Shown piece after piece: positions 22,680-34,300 of a stretch of 64,000 nucleotides of DNA; the first letter of the stretch is position 1, and each line of letters starts with the position of its first letter. The notes below the pieces were generated by a model. The model was not told where the DNA came from, made no database searches, and saw only the letters and a program-made list of their open reading frames with translations. The translations under genes were made by a program, and so were the position numbers. The stretch spans positions 124,001-188,000 of the forward strand of contig JAUJYZ010001029.1 of the NCBI GenBank assembly GCA_033675265.1, in the 5' to 3' direction. This DNA is from Actinostola sp. cb2023 (taxonomy: Eukaryota; Cnidaria; Anthozoa; Actiniaria; Actinostolidae).

Positions 22680-23571
22680 TCCCTAATCTCTAATGACGTT
22701 TTGATTTTGATTGTATTTTTGCCGTTCACTGACTTGTTTTCAGCGTTTTTTCAGTAGATTTTGTTTAGATAGCTAATATCGCTTTGCTTGCTGCCTGACT
22801 GTCGTCACGCGCTAAACTGAAACTCCGGAAATACTTCGCATACTCGTCATTTTGAAGCCGAAAAAAAATTTTCTAACTCGGGCGGCCTGCGGCCTGGGCC
22901 CGAGTAAACAGCATGCAGTGGCATGTTCAGGACTGGGTTAGTGCATTTGGAGTAGTAGTGGGCTGCCTGTGGTTATTTGAAAAGGTGATTCAGGTGGTCA
23001 GCGGTTAATTTTTATAGAAGGCAAGAGAGAACAGTGGCTGCATGTGAAATGATAAAAAATAGGCAGTCAAGGACTGCATGTGGCTACTATAAATAAACAA
23101 AAACAGGTAGTCTATAACTACATGTAGGTACTGCGGTTTTGAAATATAGAAGCAATGTGTAGTTGGATTGATTCCTCTGTTGAACTGGTATGTTTGAACT
23201 ATCTGCTGGAACTTGTTCTTTGGTTCTATATAATGCTAATTTACTGAATCAGAAATGTATTTTAATACAAAGTTTAATTGAAAACAATTGTGACAGCGTA
23301 CAAATAATTGAACAATAACAGTTGTTATTAACAATCAATATGAACAGCATTGATATATCATTAGTGATTGAATATTAATATTAATTTAACAATGAATTGA
23401 TAATGACATCATGACGACTCCGAAACGTCGCTCAATAAATCTTTTCCTTTCTTTGAGTTTTGCGATATTATGCTTTTCCAAAAATTTAACTGAAGTGGTG
23501 TTTATTTATTTATTTGACTTCACCTAAATATATGAAAACTTTGAGTATAATAAATAGAATATCTAATTTGA
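22680..23571. other. Interior of the 3.6 kb Mutator-like element
   Basis: The GC hairpin CTCGGGCGGCC...GGCCTGGGCCCGAG is at 22877-22905. A tail-like GACTCCGAAACGTCGCTCAA at 23415 recalls the 3' ends of Penelope-like elements (TCCGAAACGT). No ORF of note. Confidence 0.45.
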
Positions 23572-24235
23572 AGATAGGTTTACACTCTAATATACTATGA
23601 TTTTATGCTATTTTGCACCAGAAACTAGACACATCTCTCGTGTGTAAAGATCTTTTCAGTTCACAGGCTCGCCAGTCACCACCCTCTGTTTGTGTATTGG
23701 GCTTCCTGTGTCTTATTTGATCGATCGGCAGTATATAATATGGCCGTAAATTCACTTCTAGAATCCTGTCCTTTTGATATCTTGTATTTCTAAAACTGCT
23801 TTCAAAATAAAGATGAATATGCACTTCACTCCTGTGTGTCATTTATTTAGCGATTACAACGGCTTTTAGCGAGTTTTGGGATAAAGACTGAAAGAGTAAC
23901 GAGAGCCGTGTTTGTTTTGTGTCTCGCATATACTTAAAGACATTAAGTTATTTGTTCCTCGAAGAGAATTACTTGACACTTTAAATCGGTTATAGATCTG
24001 GCAGTTTACATGGAGCCACTACACAGACAAGAGTCGATCGTCATGGACTGTGGAGCTATTTTAAAGGCCGAACAAACACAAACACAATCGATATTCCACT
24101 GGAAAATAATCTCAACAAACCGTCACTGAAAAACTTGAAAACATCTTGATGATCAAACACTTGACACTTTGCACGAGAGATTGGTCCGGTTTCTGGTGCA
24201 AAATAGAATAGTAGAGAGTGTAAACTTACCCTTCT
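23572..24235. mobile_element. 0.66 kb foldback element
   Basis: The ~65 bp left end (GGTTTACACTCTAATATACT...TTTTGCACCAGAAAC) is inverted at 24160-24232. A direct repeat CGAATCGATAAAATGTCGAC occurs just outside at 24296 and 24336. Confidence 0.55.
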
Positions 24236-24239
24236 AAAC

Positions 24240-24850
24240 AAAGCCGTGAAGCGAAAAGCACATGGAAATCCAACACGACGTATTTTGAACGCTATCGAAT
24301 CGATAAAATGTCGACAACCACAAGAAGAATGTATCCGAATCGATAAAATGTCGACAACCAGACGAATAAACCATCGGGTACATCGTCGCGACATCGTGGC
24401 TGATTTTCGATCACCTGACTAGTTCCGAACACTATCCGAATTACTTACTTACGGACGGAAGGACGGACGGACTTTCACACTCGATGACATAGTGGCTACT
24501 TTCTTCTAAGAAGAGAAGTAGCCACAAAAAGGATGAAAAGTAGAAAGTAAAAAATCAAATGAAATGTGGGGAGAGAGATAGAAAATAAAAGATAAAGAAT
24601 GAATGAAGAAAGGAAATGAAAACTATGAAAGTAAAGTAAAAATATAAATATTTTGCATAGACAGGGGAGGGGAGGGTGGCAAAGAGGGGAGGGAGGGGAG
24701 GGTGGTAGTGTGAAATTGCATTTGCCGTCTATAAAAAAGAAAATGTTGTAAATTCCTGTTAACAAGCTATATTATATGGAAAAAAAAAGAAAAATGGTTA
24801 GAAATATTCCTTTGATTGGGTAATTAGCATCTTATTATAGTAAATACGAA
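24240..24850. other. Interior of the 3.6 kb Mutator-like element, right part
   Basis: Direct repeat CGAATCGATAAAATGTCGAC (twice), GGACGGAAGGACGGACGG near 24455, and G/A-rich GGGGAGGGGAGGGTGG at 24665-24710. No gene. Confidence 0.5.
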
Positions 24851-24989
24851 GCAACATTGTAGCAACTTTAAGATTTTGGAGCAACTTTTGAGCAACTTTT
24901 AGAGTTTTGGAGCAACTTTTGAGCAACTTTCTGAGAAATTTTGAGCATCTTTTTAAACAATTTGGAGCAACTTGTGGACAGCCCTATTT

Positions 24990-25281
24990 GCGTCTCTTGG
25001 TATTTGCAATGCAAAATATTTTCAAAAGCTAGAAAAAATGAAAGCTTAAAAAAGTATAAGTCCAATGCTAGGAAATAAAAAAAAATTGGGTCGCCAGGGG
25101 CCGCTATACGCTCATACCATATATGGAATACACGGCAACCCCGTCAGTTGTGATTGCTTGGGCTCCCTGTAGTTATTTAGAACCCAGCCCCCTCAGACTT
25201 CATTTCCTTATCCGGCCATTGATGTCGAACAGGATGAAGGGTTTGCTGCAGTTTGTTGTGGTCTGAAAATTCACCACAGAA
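24990..25281 (+). promoter_or_regulatory. Region just upstream of the F-BAR start
   Basis: Should include the 5' UTR and perhaps the promoter. No TATA box stands out. Two upstream ATGs (near 25224 and 25234) precede the start codon. Part of the left side (GGCCGCTATACGCTCATACC) belongs to a repeat shared with 20470-20560. Confidence 0.35.
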
Positions 25282-25308
25282 ATGACTCGATTTGTGGACT
25301 GTTTTTGG
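25282..25308 (+). CDS. PSTPIP-like: F-BAR gene exon 1
   Basis: Codes for MTRFVDCFW and ends at the strong donor TGG|gtaagt (phase 0). This is the usual PSTPIP N-terminus, where a short F-x-x-x-F-W stretch precedes the first F-BAR helix. An in-frame TGA lies at 25264-25266, so this ATG is the only start. The -3 base is a purine (gaaATGa). Confidence 0.75.
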
Positions 25309-28300
25309 GTAAGTCAATAGATCCCTTGTTGCTGTTGGTTCCTGTGTGATGGCTGTGTCTATGACAATGTGTTGGATCAATTATTTGAGCTTCTCTCGAG
25401 GAAATAACATGACTGGACCGTTTATCACAACGAATCTGAAATCGTGTATGCAAATACTTTCGGTTGTTGAGACGATGGGCTTTCAACTGAAGTGGATATT
25501 GTATGATTTATGCTGCGAAATTCAAAATGTTGGCCCGAAATATTTTATTTAATCAAGATTTAAGACTTTACATCATATGTACATGTACATGTAAGTAAGC
25601 TTAATTAAGCTTACTACATGTAATGTATGCATTATTTGATGTACAAACTTCGTACATTGTAACTTATATTTAATAATTCGCGCATTCATTCCTTTACAAA
25701 TAAATTAAATTGATAGTTTTATTCAAGTCCACTGTTGCTTGTGATCAGATAAGAATTTATATAAATGAGTGTTAACTTTTTTTTAAATACAAAATATAAA
25801 ATTGTATTTAAGCTTATAACGCAGCCATACCAATCGATAATCCCGATAATCGATAATAATCAATAACAATTGATAATAATCGATACTAATCAATCGATTA
25901 ATATTAGAACTCGATGAAAATCGATCACGTAAAAATGTGTGAGTATCGATTTTCATCGATTATTATCATCGATTTTCATCGATGCTTAGAAAAATCATAA
26001 TATTATAGCTCAACGACTTGTTTTAGTTTTAGTTTCACAGTGTTCGCTGCATTCTTGATCACGTATCATATAAATCGCCATGGTGAATTTTAGAAATCGA
26101 TGATAATTGATATTATTATACGACGCACGGTTTTCGAGTGCCAATACAAGCCTTTTCGAGTGCAAATATACGGCGTTATTCAATGGGTGTTATTACACGG
26201 ATCGCAAACCGGTTTGCCGAACCAGTTTTATTTTCATTGGGAAAAAGAAAACACACTAAAAACGATAGAAAAATACTTCTAAAGGAAATAGGGAAACACA
26301 CAACAACTTTTTATTGAAATCTTTGTAGAAAATAAGACAAAAACAACAATCTTTTTGGTGAAAAAAAAAGCCGAGAAAAGCCAGCAAAAAATATCTTGGG
26401 CATGAGTGCGCGCTCGATGGCGCATCGATTGCGTGATAGCGCACGCATTCACAAACAAAACACAAAATCAACTTTTGTACGCTAACAAATAAGCGTTTTT
26501 TGGTTAATTTTGTTGTTGTATAATAAACAATTTATTACAGTTATAGTTGTGTTATACGGCTGGACATTTTTACTCGTCTGCTTGTATTTTGTCTTGCCCT
26601 ATGGGCTCGACAACATACAGCGAGACTCGTAAAAATATCCAGCCGTATTACACAACTCTAACTGTAATAACCTATATTTATTGCACAACTTGTAATCTTA
26701 CAGTACAAATACGAGTACAAATATGACAGCGTATTACACGTTTTAGAAAAAAACGGTTTTGCGCGCGCTCTCTCTTTTTGTATCAGTACAGAGAAAAATA
26801 CGGTATTTTCATTAATTTTGTTGTTGTGCAATAAACAACTTATTACACGGGTAGTTGGGTAATACGGCTGGACATTTTTACTCGTGTATTTGTATTTTGA
26901 CTCGCCTACGGCTCGTCAAAATACGGCATGACTCGTAAAAATATCCAGCCGTATTACCCAACTACCCGTGTAATAACCTCTATATATTCGATATTAATTG
27001 ATATAATCAAGGACACTTGTGTTGTGATATCGATTATCATCGATTAGCGATATCAATCAATATACTAATCAAATGTCAGATTATTATCGATTAATATCGA
27101 TGAATTTGATTACTTTCCGATGATCGATTTTTATCGATTGGTATGGCCGGGCTTATAAGTATTGACTAGAAATGAATCCTATGTACATCCAAACATTCAA
27201 GTATTATTATTATTATTTAGGGTTCTGATTTCACCAGTACTGCCGGCTTTGACAATCTCTGTAGACGTCTAAGAGATGGAAAACAAACCTGCCAGGATTT
27301 TGAAGAGTTTATGAGGCAAAGGTAAAGCATGTCGATAGTAGATATAACTGATGATGCAGTTCTTTTACTTTCCTTATCAACCACTGGTGTTACTTTGGCC
27401 TAACAACCCTGCATTTAAATTAGCATTTTTGCATATTATAATTTTTTGCAAAATCTGTTCATAAGTAAGAATTTATGCAGATTTTTCTACTGAAAAGGAC
27501 CATTCAAGTTTTTGTTTATAGGCTAAAACACATACATTTATAGGCTAAAACACATAAATTTATGTGTCCTGAGATAAAAATGTACTATATGTGTACCCGG
27601 TAGGCTAAAACACATAAATTTATGTGTCCTCAGATGTATATCAACAATTTGTGCTATTTGTTTGCAAGATTGAATAAATGAAAAACTACAAAACAGTAAT
27701 TTTGAACAATTGTATGTGATGGAAATTGAACTCCAAATAATGAAATTGTCCTTTTTGAATGGTTAGACCTGTTAAATTCTAAAAACGTGTGCAAAATGGA
27801 ACTAATTTCAGCAAGATGCAAAAATGCAAATTTAAATGCAGGGTTGTTCCTGTAATATGGCCTTATTGTTATAGTGTGGGATCCCTGTGTTGAAGGAAGA
27901 AGCAAGAAAGCACAGGCAACCCATCTCTTCTGAAGACATGTACATGCGTGCCAGTATTGTGACCAATACACTAATTAAAGCCCATCAAAACACTTCACTT
28001 TAATTAATACCGGTACATGTTTTTATTTTGAACATTAACCCATTCGCTCCTACACCGGCCGAAACCGGCCGTAAACATCGATAGTGCTTTGAAAAATTCT
28101 AACTTTCTGAATTTTCGTAACATCAATCTCATGGCCAGTTATTAGTGACAACTAGATAACTCTTCATATTTTAACCTCAAGTAAACTGACTTACAGGTCC
28201 GATTTCTGGGCATTAGTTCAATTTGTTTGCCATAAAAATCAAAAATGCGTGTTTTTGACGCAATTTTACACCTCGAAAATGACCGACATTTGACTTGGAT

Positions 28301-31300
28301 TTTCTTCCAAAATACATCCTTGCGAAACAAAACGCCACTTTCTCAGCAAACTTCCATCTCTCTTCATGATATAGTCGTGAATTTTGCCCTCTCTTTTCCT
28401 TAACTCGCCGAACAATAGCCATTTCCTTAGGACCACTTTCGCTAACACGTGTTTTCCTTCTGCACGCCCGAAAAGGATGCCGGGAAACATCCGGGAATTT
28501 CGGCATAGATCTCCCCCGAATCTCTGTTTTTTAAGAATATATAGAGTGTCGAGCCACTCGGTCCTACAGGCAAAATATTGCACCGGTTGCATTCTTTACA
28601 AGTCCAAAGTCGCCAAAAATGCCTTTGTAGGTCCTGGAATCCAACACAGAAAGACCAGAGAGACGATTTCACAATTGAGTCCGCCATTTTGAATTTCCAA
28701 ACGGCAACGTCGAAATGTGATCGTGAATTCGTATCTAAACTCCTGATTTCTTCCAGGAGAACGGTCTCTACCACACCAGTCAAGCTTAATGATGCTGTCC
28801 TGGGGGCTTCTGTGGTGAATAATGGCTATAAACACTCTAAAAATGCAAAATTGGCCTTTTCGAGTAGTGATTACTACTAGCCCCTACGAACTCCCAAGAA
28901 GAAAGGCAGCACACGTGAAGACGCGAGCCCACAGGCATTCAGAACTGTCAAGATTTCCATGGAAACCCCTTATATGGAATCAAAATTTCCTACGACGTGA
29001 TTAGGTCCAGAAAATCGCTAAAAAACTCAAAATAGCTCAGGAGCGAATGGGTTAAACAAAAAAACAAACAAAAATATGAGGTCACGTGACCAGGACTTTT
29101 GTCACCTCCGGGAAGAAGTTAGGGTTGGGGTTAACTCAAAACTAGGGTTAGGGCAACGATTCAGGCTTAGGGTTATTTTTTTTTGCCCTTGGGTTAAGTT
29201 CTGGAAGCTAGGGTTAGATTTGACTGAAGGCTGGCTTAGGGGCTAGGGCTAGTCACGTGACAAGCATCACTCCCCCCCTGGATCACCATAGGGTGAGTGT
29301 GACCATTGGTCTGACTAATATCCACGACAACTATTCTTCTCTGCTGTCTAAATTTCACAATGACCACTCCCTCAACTTTGACTTTTTGACCTATATGTAA
29401 AATTGGGCTTTTGAGGTCTATAACAAATACCCTCCCCCCCTAAGTCCTTCAATCAAGCTCAGTTTCAAATAAAATTTGGCATGTATAACCGTCTTAGGTA
29501 GACTTAATGTTTTAAATAGTTTTTGGTAGGAAAAATGGCAAGTCAGTGAAAAAAAAAAAAAATTTGATTGAATTTAAACTCAGAAGAAATAGTTCTGGGT
29601 CAAGTTGGAACAAATTGCAACAGAAAGTTTCTCATCGTCATTCAACCAAGATGGGTTACCTAAACAACATACTAAAAGTCCCCCAAAATCCCTTTGGTGG
29701 AACATGCCGAAAATTAGGATTAAAGATTTCGTGGTTTCACCACAGGGATCCCGAGTCGAGCAAAATAAATTATATTTGAAAAAATACCTTTATCCAACTT
29801 TTTTCTTTGATTTTTAATTTCCAAGATCTTCAATATTATTTCTGTTGTGGTTGAAGTTACTTTATTAACACAAAAGTACTTGAGATTGCAGGGAAAATGT
29901 CCCTACGCCATGACCCATACCACAGGGATCCCAATACATAGAAAATTGAATTTTCAATCAAAAAATCGATTTCCTGCTTTGTGTTTGTTTGTTTGTTGGT
30001 TATTCGTTGCGTTGTATAGCCAAATTAGTCTATGCTAAGAATAAACACTAATGACTAATGATAATTATGATATAATCACCATAAAATAAAATGTTATATA
30101 CTAATCATCGAGAACCGGCGACGTTAGATGACGATTATATCACATTTGGTCACTGCGTGACTACCGTGACAATGTCACGACGTCAAGTTCACAATGCCAT
30201 TTCACTTGTTTTCACGTCCTGGACGACAACGGTCGTTTTCACAGTTATTCGTCAGCGTGCGCGCCGTCCTCTTTAACATCGCATTGTGTTTGCTAAATCT
30301 CTCTATTTCAGATTATGTCACTTTTTAAGGTTATTCAACCAATTAGAGTCGTTTTCATATGAGTGGGAAGTAGTTACGGTACCGCGGTTCGTGCCATGCA
30401 GTGACCGTATCACGCCATTGTCGTGTGGTGTGATTGGTTAACACTGGTACAATGTGGTCGATTCTGTACCGTGACCATATAACTCTGTACGAAAACGACT
30501 CTATTATCATTGTATTTCAATAGTTGATTATTATTAGTCATTAGTGTTTATTCTTAGCTAATTTGGCTATACAATGCAACAAATAACCAAGAAACAAACA
30601 AACACAAAGCAGGAAATCGATTTTTTGATTGAAAATTCAATTTCTACGTATTGGGATCCCTGTGGTAAGGGTCATGGCGTACCTGCAATCTCAAGTACTT
30701 TTGTGTTAATAAAGTAACTTCAACCACAACAGAAATAATATTGAAGATCTTGGAAATTAAAAATCAAAGAAAAATGTCGGATAAAGGTATTTTTTCAAAT
30801 ATAATTTATTTTGCTCGACGCGGGATCCCTGTGTTGAAACCACGAAATCTTTAATCCTAATTTTCGGCATGTTCCACCAAAGGGATTTTGGGGGACTTTT
30901 AGTATGTTGTTTAGGTAACCCATCTTGGTTGAATGGCGATGAGAAACTGAATGGCGATGGGAAAAGTAAATATTTGATATGATAGAATATGATCATCATC
31001 TAAATAAGTTATGTGGGTGTTTTGAAACCAAATAATAAATCCTTCAGAAGATGTAAACATTTTAAATTCACATCATAGACTCGATTTAGTTGTTCAATTC
31101 TCTAAATATTAGCAAAATCTTGTTTATAAACTGTTTTAAAAATAATTTTGTTAATATTTAGAGAATCGAACAACTAAATCGAGTCGATAAACTGTACAAA
31201 AGTTAGTGCTTTGTACGGCAATTCACGGACAATGTCCGAACTTTTTGGTGACAGTAACATGAAGTACACCACGTGAGCTCTAGCGTTGAATCGGTGAATT

Positions 31301-34300
31301 GTGAATTTGCACCAAAACGAGGCTGGTGAGGATTCACTTGAAAAATACATACAAAACTCTCTATTTATGATCTGTCATAACTCCGATGATATTTTGTCTA
31401 CAGCAAAGAAACTCTCCAAAGATGTTTATTTCTAGGTACTGTTTGAGATGACAGTGATCATTTATACCAGGAACGTATCGTATCGCCAAACTAAAAATCC
31501 GCCATAATTATGAATTTGCATTGGCGTACATGTTACAAACAGTGGCTTATAATTTCTTTCTCTTTACTCCTCCTTCCAACTTCCCATTCCCTTGAAATCA
31601 TTTTATCTTCTAATATAGCCAACTGGTAAGCCTCGGCAGTTGGGGTTTTTAACCTGTTTATGTAAAACGTTTATTTAATATTCTGTTATAGTGTCCCAAA
31701 TTAGCAGCAATGTATATAAAGATGAAATGACACTTAATAAAGTTATTTATTTATTTATATTTTATTTATTTCCCTCCTTCCCTTCCCACTTCCTGTAGTT
31801 CCCTTTAGGCCACTGTGATTGCTAAGCCAGGTCTATTTCTATAGTTCAATCATTTGTTTCAGAGCTGATATTGAAGAAAGATATGGAAAAAGTTTAATCA
31901 GACTTGCAAGGTTGTCAGAAGCAAAAGATGAAATAGGGTATGTATTCTGTGCATTTTAAATGATTTTTTTGGTTAGATCTTGTAAGAGCATTGAGACCCT
32001 TTGTAGGATCTCCTACAATGATACCTCATGTATGTTATTTTGCATTTTCCCAGATCCCTCAAAAACTCATGGGATTCTGTTCGTCAGGGTAAGTACATGT
32101 ACGCTGTGAGTGTGTGAGTTTATTTATGATGCGCTTATTTATGATGAGTTTATTTATGATCAGTTTATTTACAATTTATATTTATCATTGCATCAATTTA
32201 TATTTATCATAAATTGCATCAATTTATATTGCATCATTGCTTTATTTGCCATCAGAGACAGAAAATGTTGGCAAAGCACACCTCGTACTTGCACAACAAC
32301 TTTTAGATGAGTTGGAGAAGACAATGAGAGAGTTTAGAGAAACACAGAAAACAAAAAGAAAGCAGGTGAATTCCCCTCCTGACCCCCTCCCTGAATTACT
32401 GCCCCCGACACACACACAAAAAAAATTGAAGGGGTCTGTACATGTGCTGCCAGTAACAGTGTAATTAAGTGATCTTTGATTAAAATCTAAACTATCCTTT
32501 GTTGTCTTTGAATTCTAGAGGAGAATTTGGATTTGGATTACATCATTTTTGTCATTTTTATTACTATACACTGAAATTGTTGCATGGACCCATTAATTTG
32601 AATCAATTAAAGGGGCCCCTGCAAGAACGGAGTTACATGTAAGTGACTTGTGATCAAAAACTAAATTCTCCTTGAGATTCTTTGAATTTCAAAGGGGAAT
32701 TTGGGTTTTGATCACAAGTCACTATTAAAGGCACTCTGTTCTTGCAGGGAGCCCTTTAATAGATTCAACTCTGCAACAGTGGAAGTGCCAATCCCCCTAA
32801 CATTGATGGCTGTGGCTGATCTAGGGGAGTTCAAGCTAGGGGGCCCGGGTACATTGTACTTGGTACAATGTAGTCCAAACACCCTTGGAACTCAATCCCT
32901 AATTTCAATCCTTTTTTATGTGCTAGCCCAAAATCCTGTTTTTGAAATTTATCCTTGATCTGCCCCTGGTTGGACAATTATTAAAAAATAAAATATTAAA
33001 ATAAAATAAAATATTAACCCTTTCACTCCCACGGCGCCCGAAACCGCCCGTAAAAATCGATACTGCTTTTAAAAATTCTAACTTTCTGAATTTTCGTAAC
33101 ATCGATCTCATGACCAGTTTTTAGTGACAACTAGATAACTCTTCAAATATTAACTTCAAGTAAACTGACTTACAGGTCCGGTTTCTGGGCACTAGTTCAA
33201 TTTAGTTTTCATAGAAATCAAAAATGCGCATTTTTGACGCAATTTTACACCTCGAAAATGAACGACATTTGACTTGGATCTTCCAAAATACATCCTTGCG
33301 AAACAAAACGCCACTTTCACGGCAAACTTCCATCTCTCTTCTTGATATAGTTATGAATTTTTCCCTCTCTCTTCCTTAACTCGCCGAACAATAGCCATTT
33401 CCTTAGGACCACTTTCGCCAACACATGTTTTCCTTCTGCACGCCCGAAAAGGATGCCGGGAACATCCGATTTTCGACAGCAAGTATCCCGCCTACAGGCA
33501 AAATATTGCACCGGTTGCATTCTTTTCAAGTTCAAAGTTGCCAAAAATGCCTTTGTAGGTCCTGGAATTCACCACAGAACAACCAGAGAGACGATTTCAC
33601 AGTTGAGTCCGCCATTTTGAATTTCGTAATGGCACTGCTGAGTTGTCTTGGTGAAAATCGCTTCTCGCTGCTGGTTTCTTTCAGCAGAATGGTCTCTACC
33701 ACACCAGTCAAGCTTAATGATGCTGTTCTGGGGACTTCTGTGGTGAATAATGGCTATAAACACTCTAAAAATGAAAAATTGGCCTCTTCAAAGCAGTTAC
33801 AACCACTGGCCACGAAGAGATCCCAAGATGAAACGCAAACCACGTGAAAACGCGAACCCACGGGCATTCAGAACTGTCAAGATTTCCATGGAAACCCCTT
33901 ATATGGAATCTAAATTTCCTATGGCGTGATTAGGTCCCGAAAATCGCTAAAAAACTCAAAAATCTCGGTGTCAAAGGGTTAAAATAAAATATTAAAATGT
34001 TGTACGGTGAAACACAATAGAAGTTTGTGGACAAATCATTTTTCAACTGATGTTTAGGTTGAAGAGATTGTGAAGAGAGCACAGAAGATGAAGAGGACTC
34101 ACTATGACAACACAATTAAGGTAATTAATTATTATTGTTAATTATTATATTAATGTTATGCAATTGAAGTATTTTCCTGGTTTCTTTCTTTCTCTTGTCC
34201 CAATTATGCTGCTCTGCATACCTCACTCTTTACCTCAGCCATCTGACTTTTAGGTATATATTGGATTGAAGCTACTGTATCTCATTGGTTGACTTTGTTT

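Larger units (their letters stand above)
21412..24986. mobile_element. 3.6 kb Mutator-like element with GCAACTTTT subterminal repeats
   Basis: Ends AGGGCTGTCCACAAGTTGC and GCAACTTGTGGACAGCCCT are flanked by the 10 bp duplication ATTTGCGTCT. Just inside each end are degenerate GAGCAACTTTT repeats (21420-21510 and 24855-24970). It contains two smaller inverted-repeat elements (21603-22675 and 23572-24235). No recognised transposase. Confidence 0.78.
25827..27152. mobile_element. hAT-like element in intron 1 with ATCGAT-rich ends
   Basis: Ends CGCAGCCATACCAATCGAT and ATCGATTGGTATGGCCGG are flanked by the 8 bp duplication GCTTATAA. The subterminal regions are dense in ATCGATAATAATC-type repeats. 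Two related foldbacks lie inside (26510-26690 and 26815-26990). No transposase. Confidence 0.72.

Noticed and set aside
24496..24765. Hydrophobic Phe/Leu/Ser-rich minus-strand frame
   Set aside because: Arises from a G/A-rich stretch; no start context or neighbours to support it.
28384..28880. Overlapping ~100-codon frames in the intron-2 MITE
   Set aside because: Not kept intact in the sister copy at 33018-33978; lies inside a TTAA MITE.
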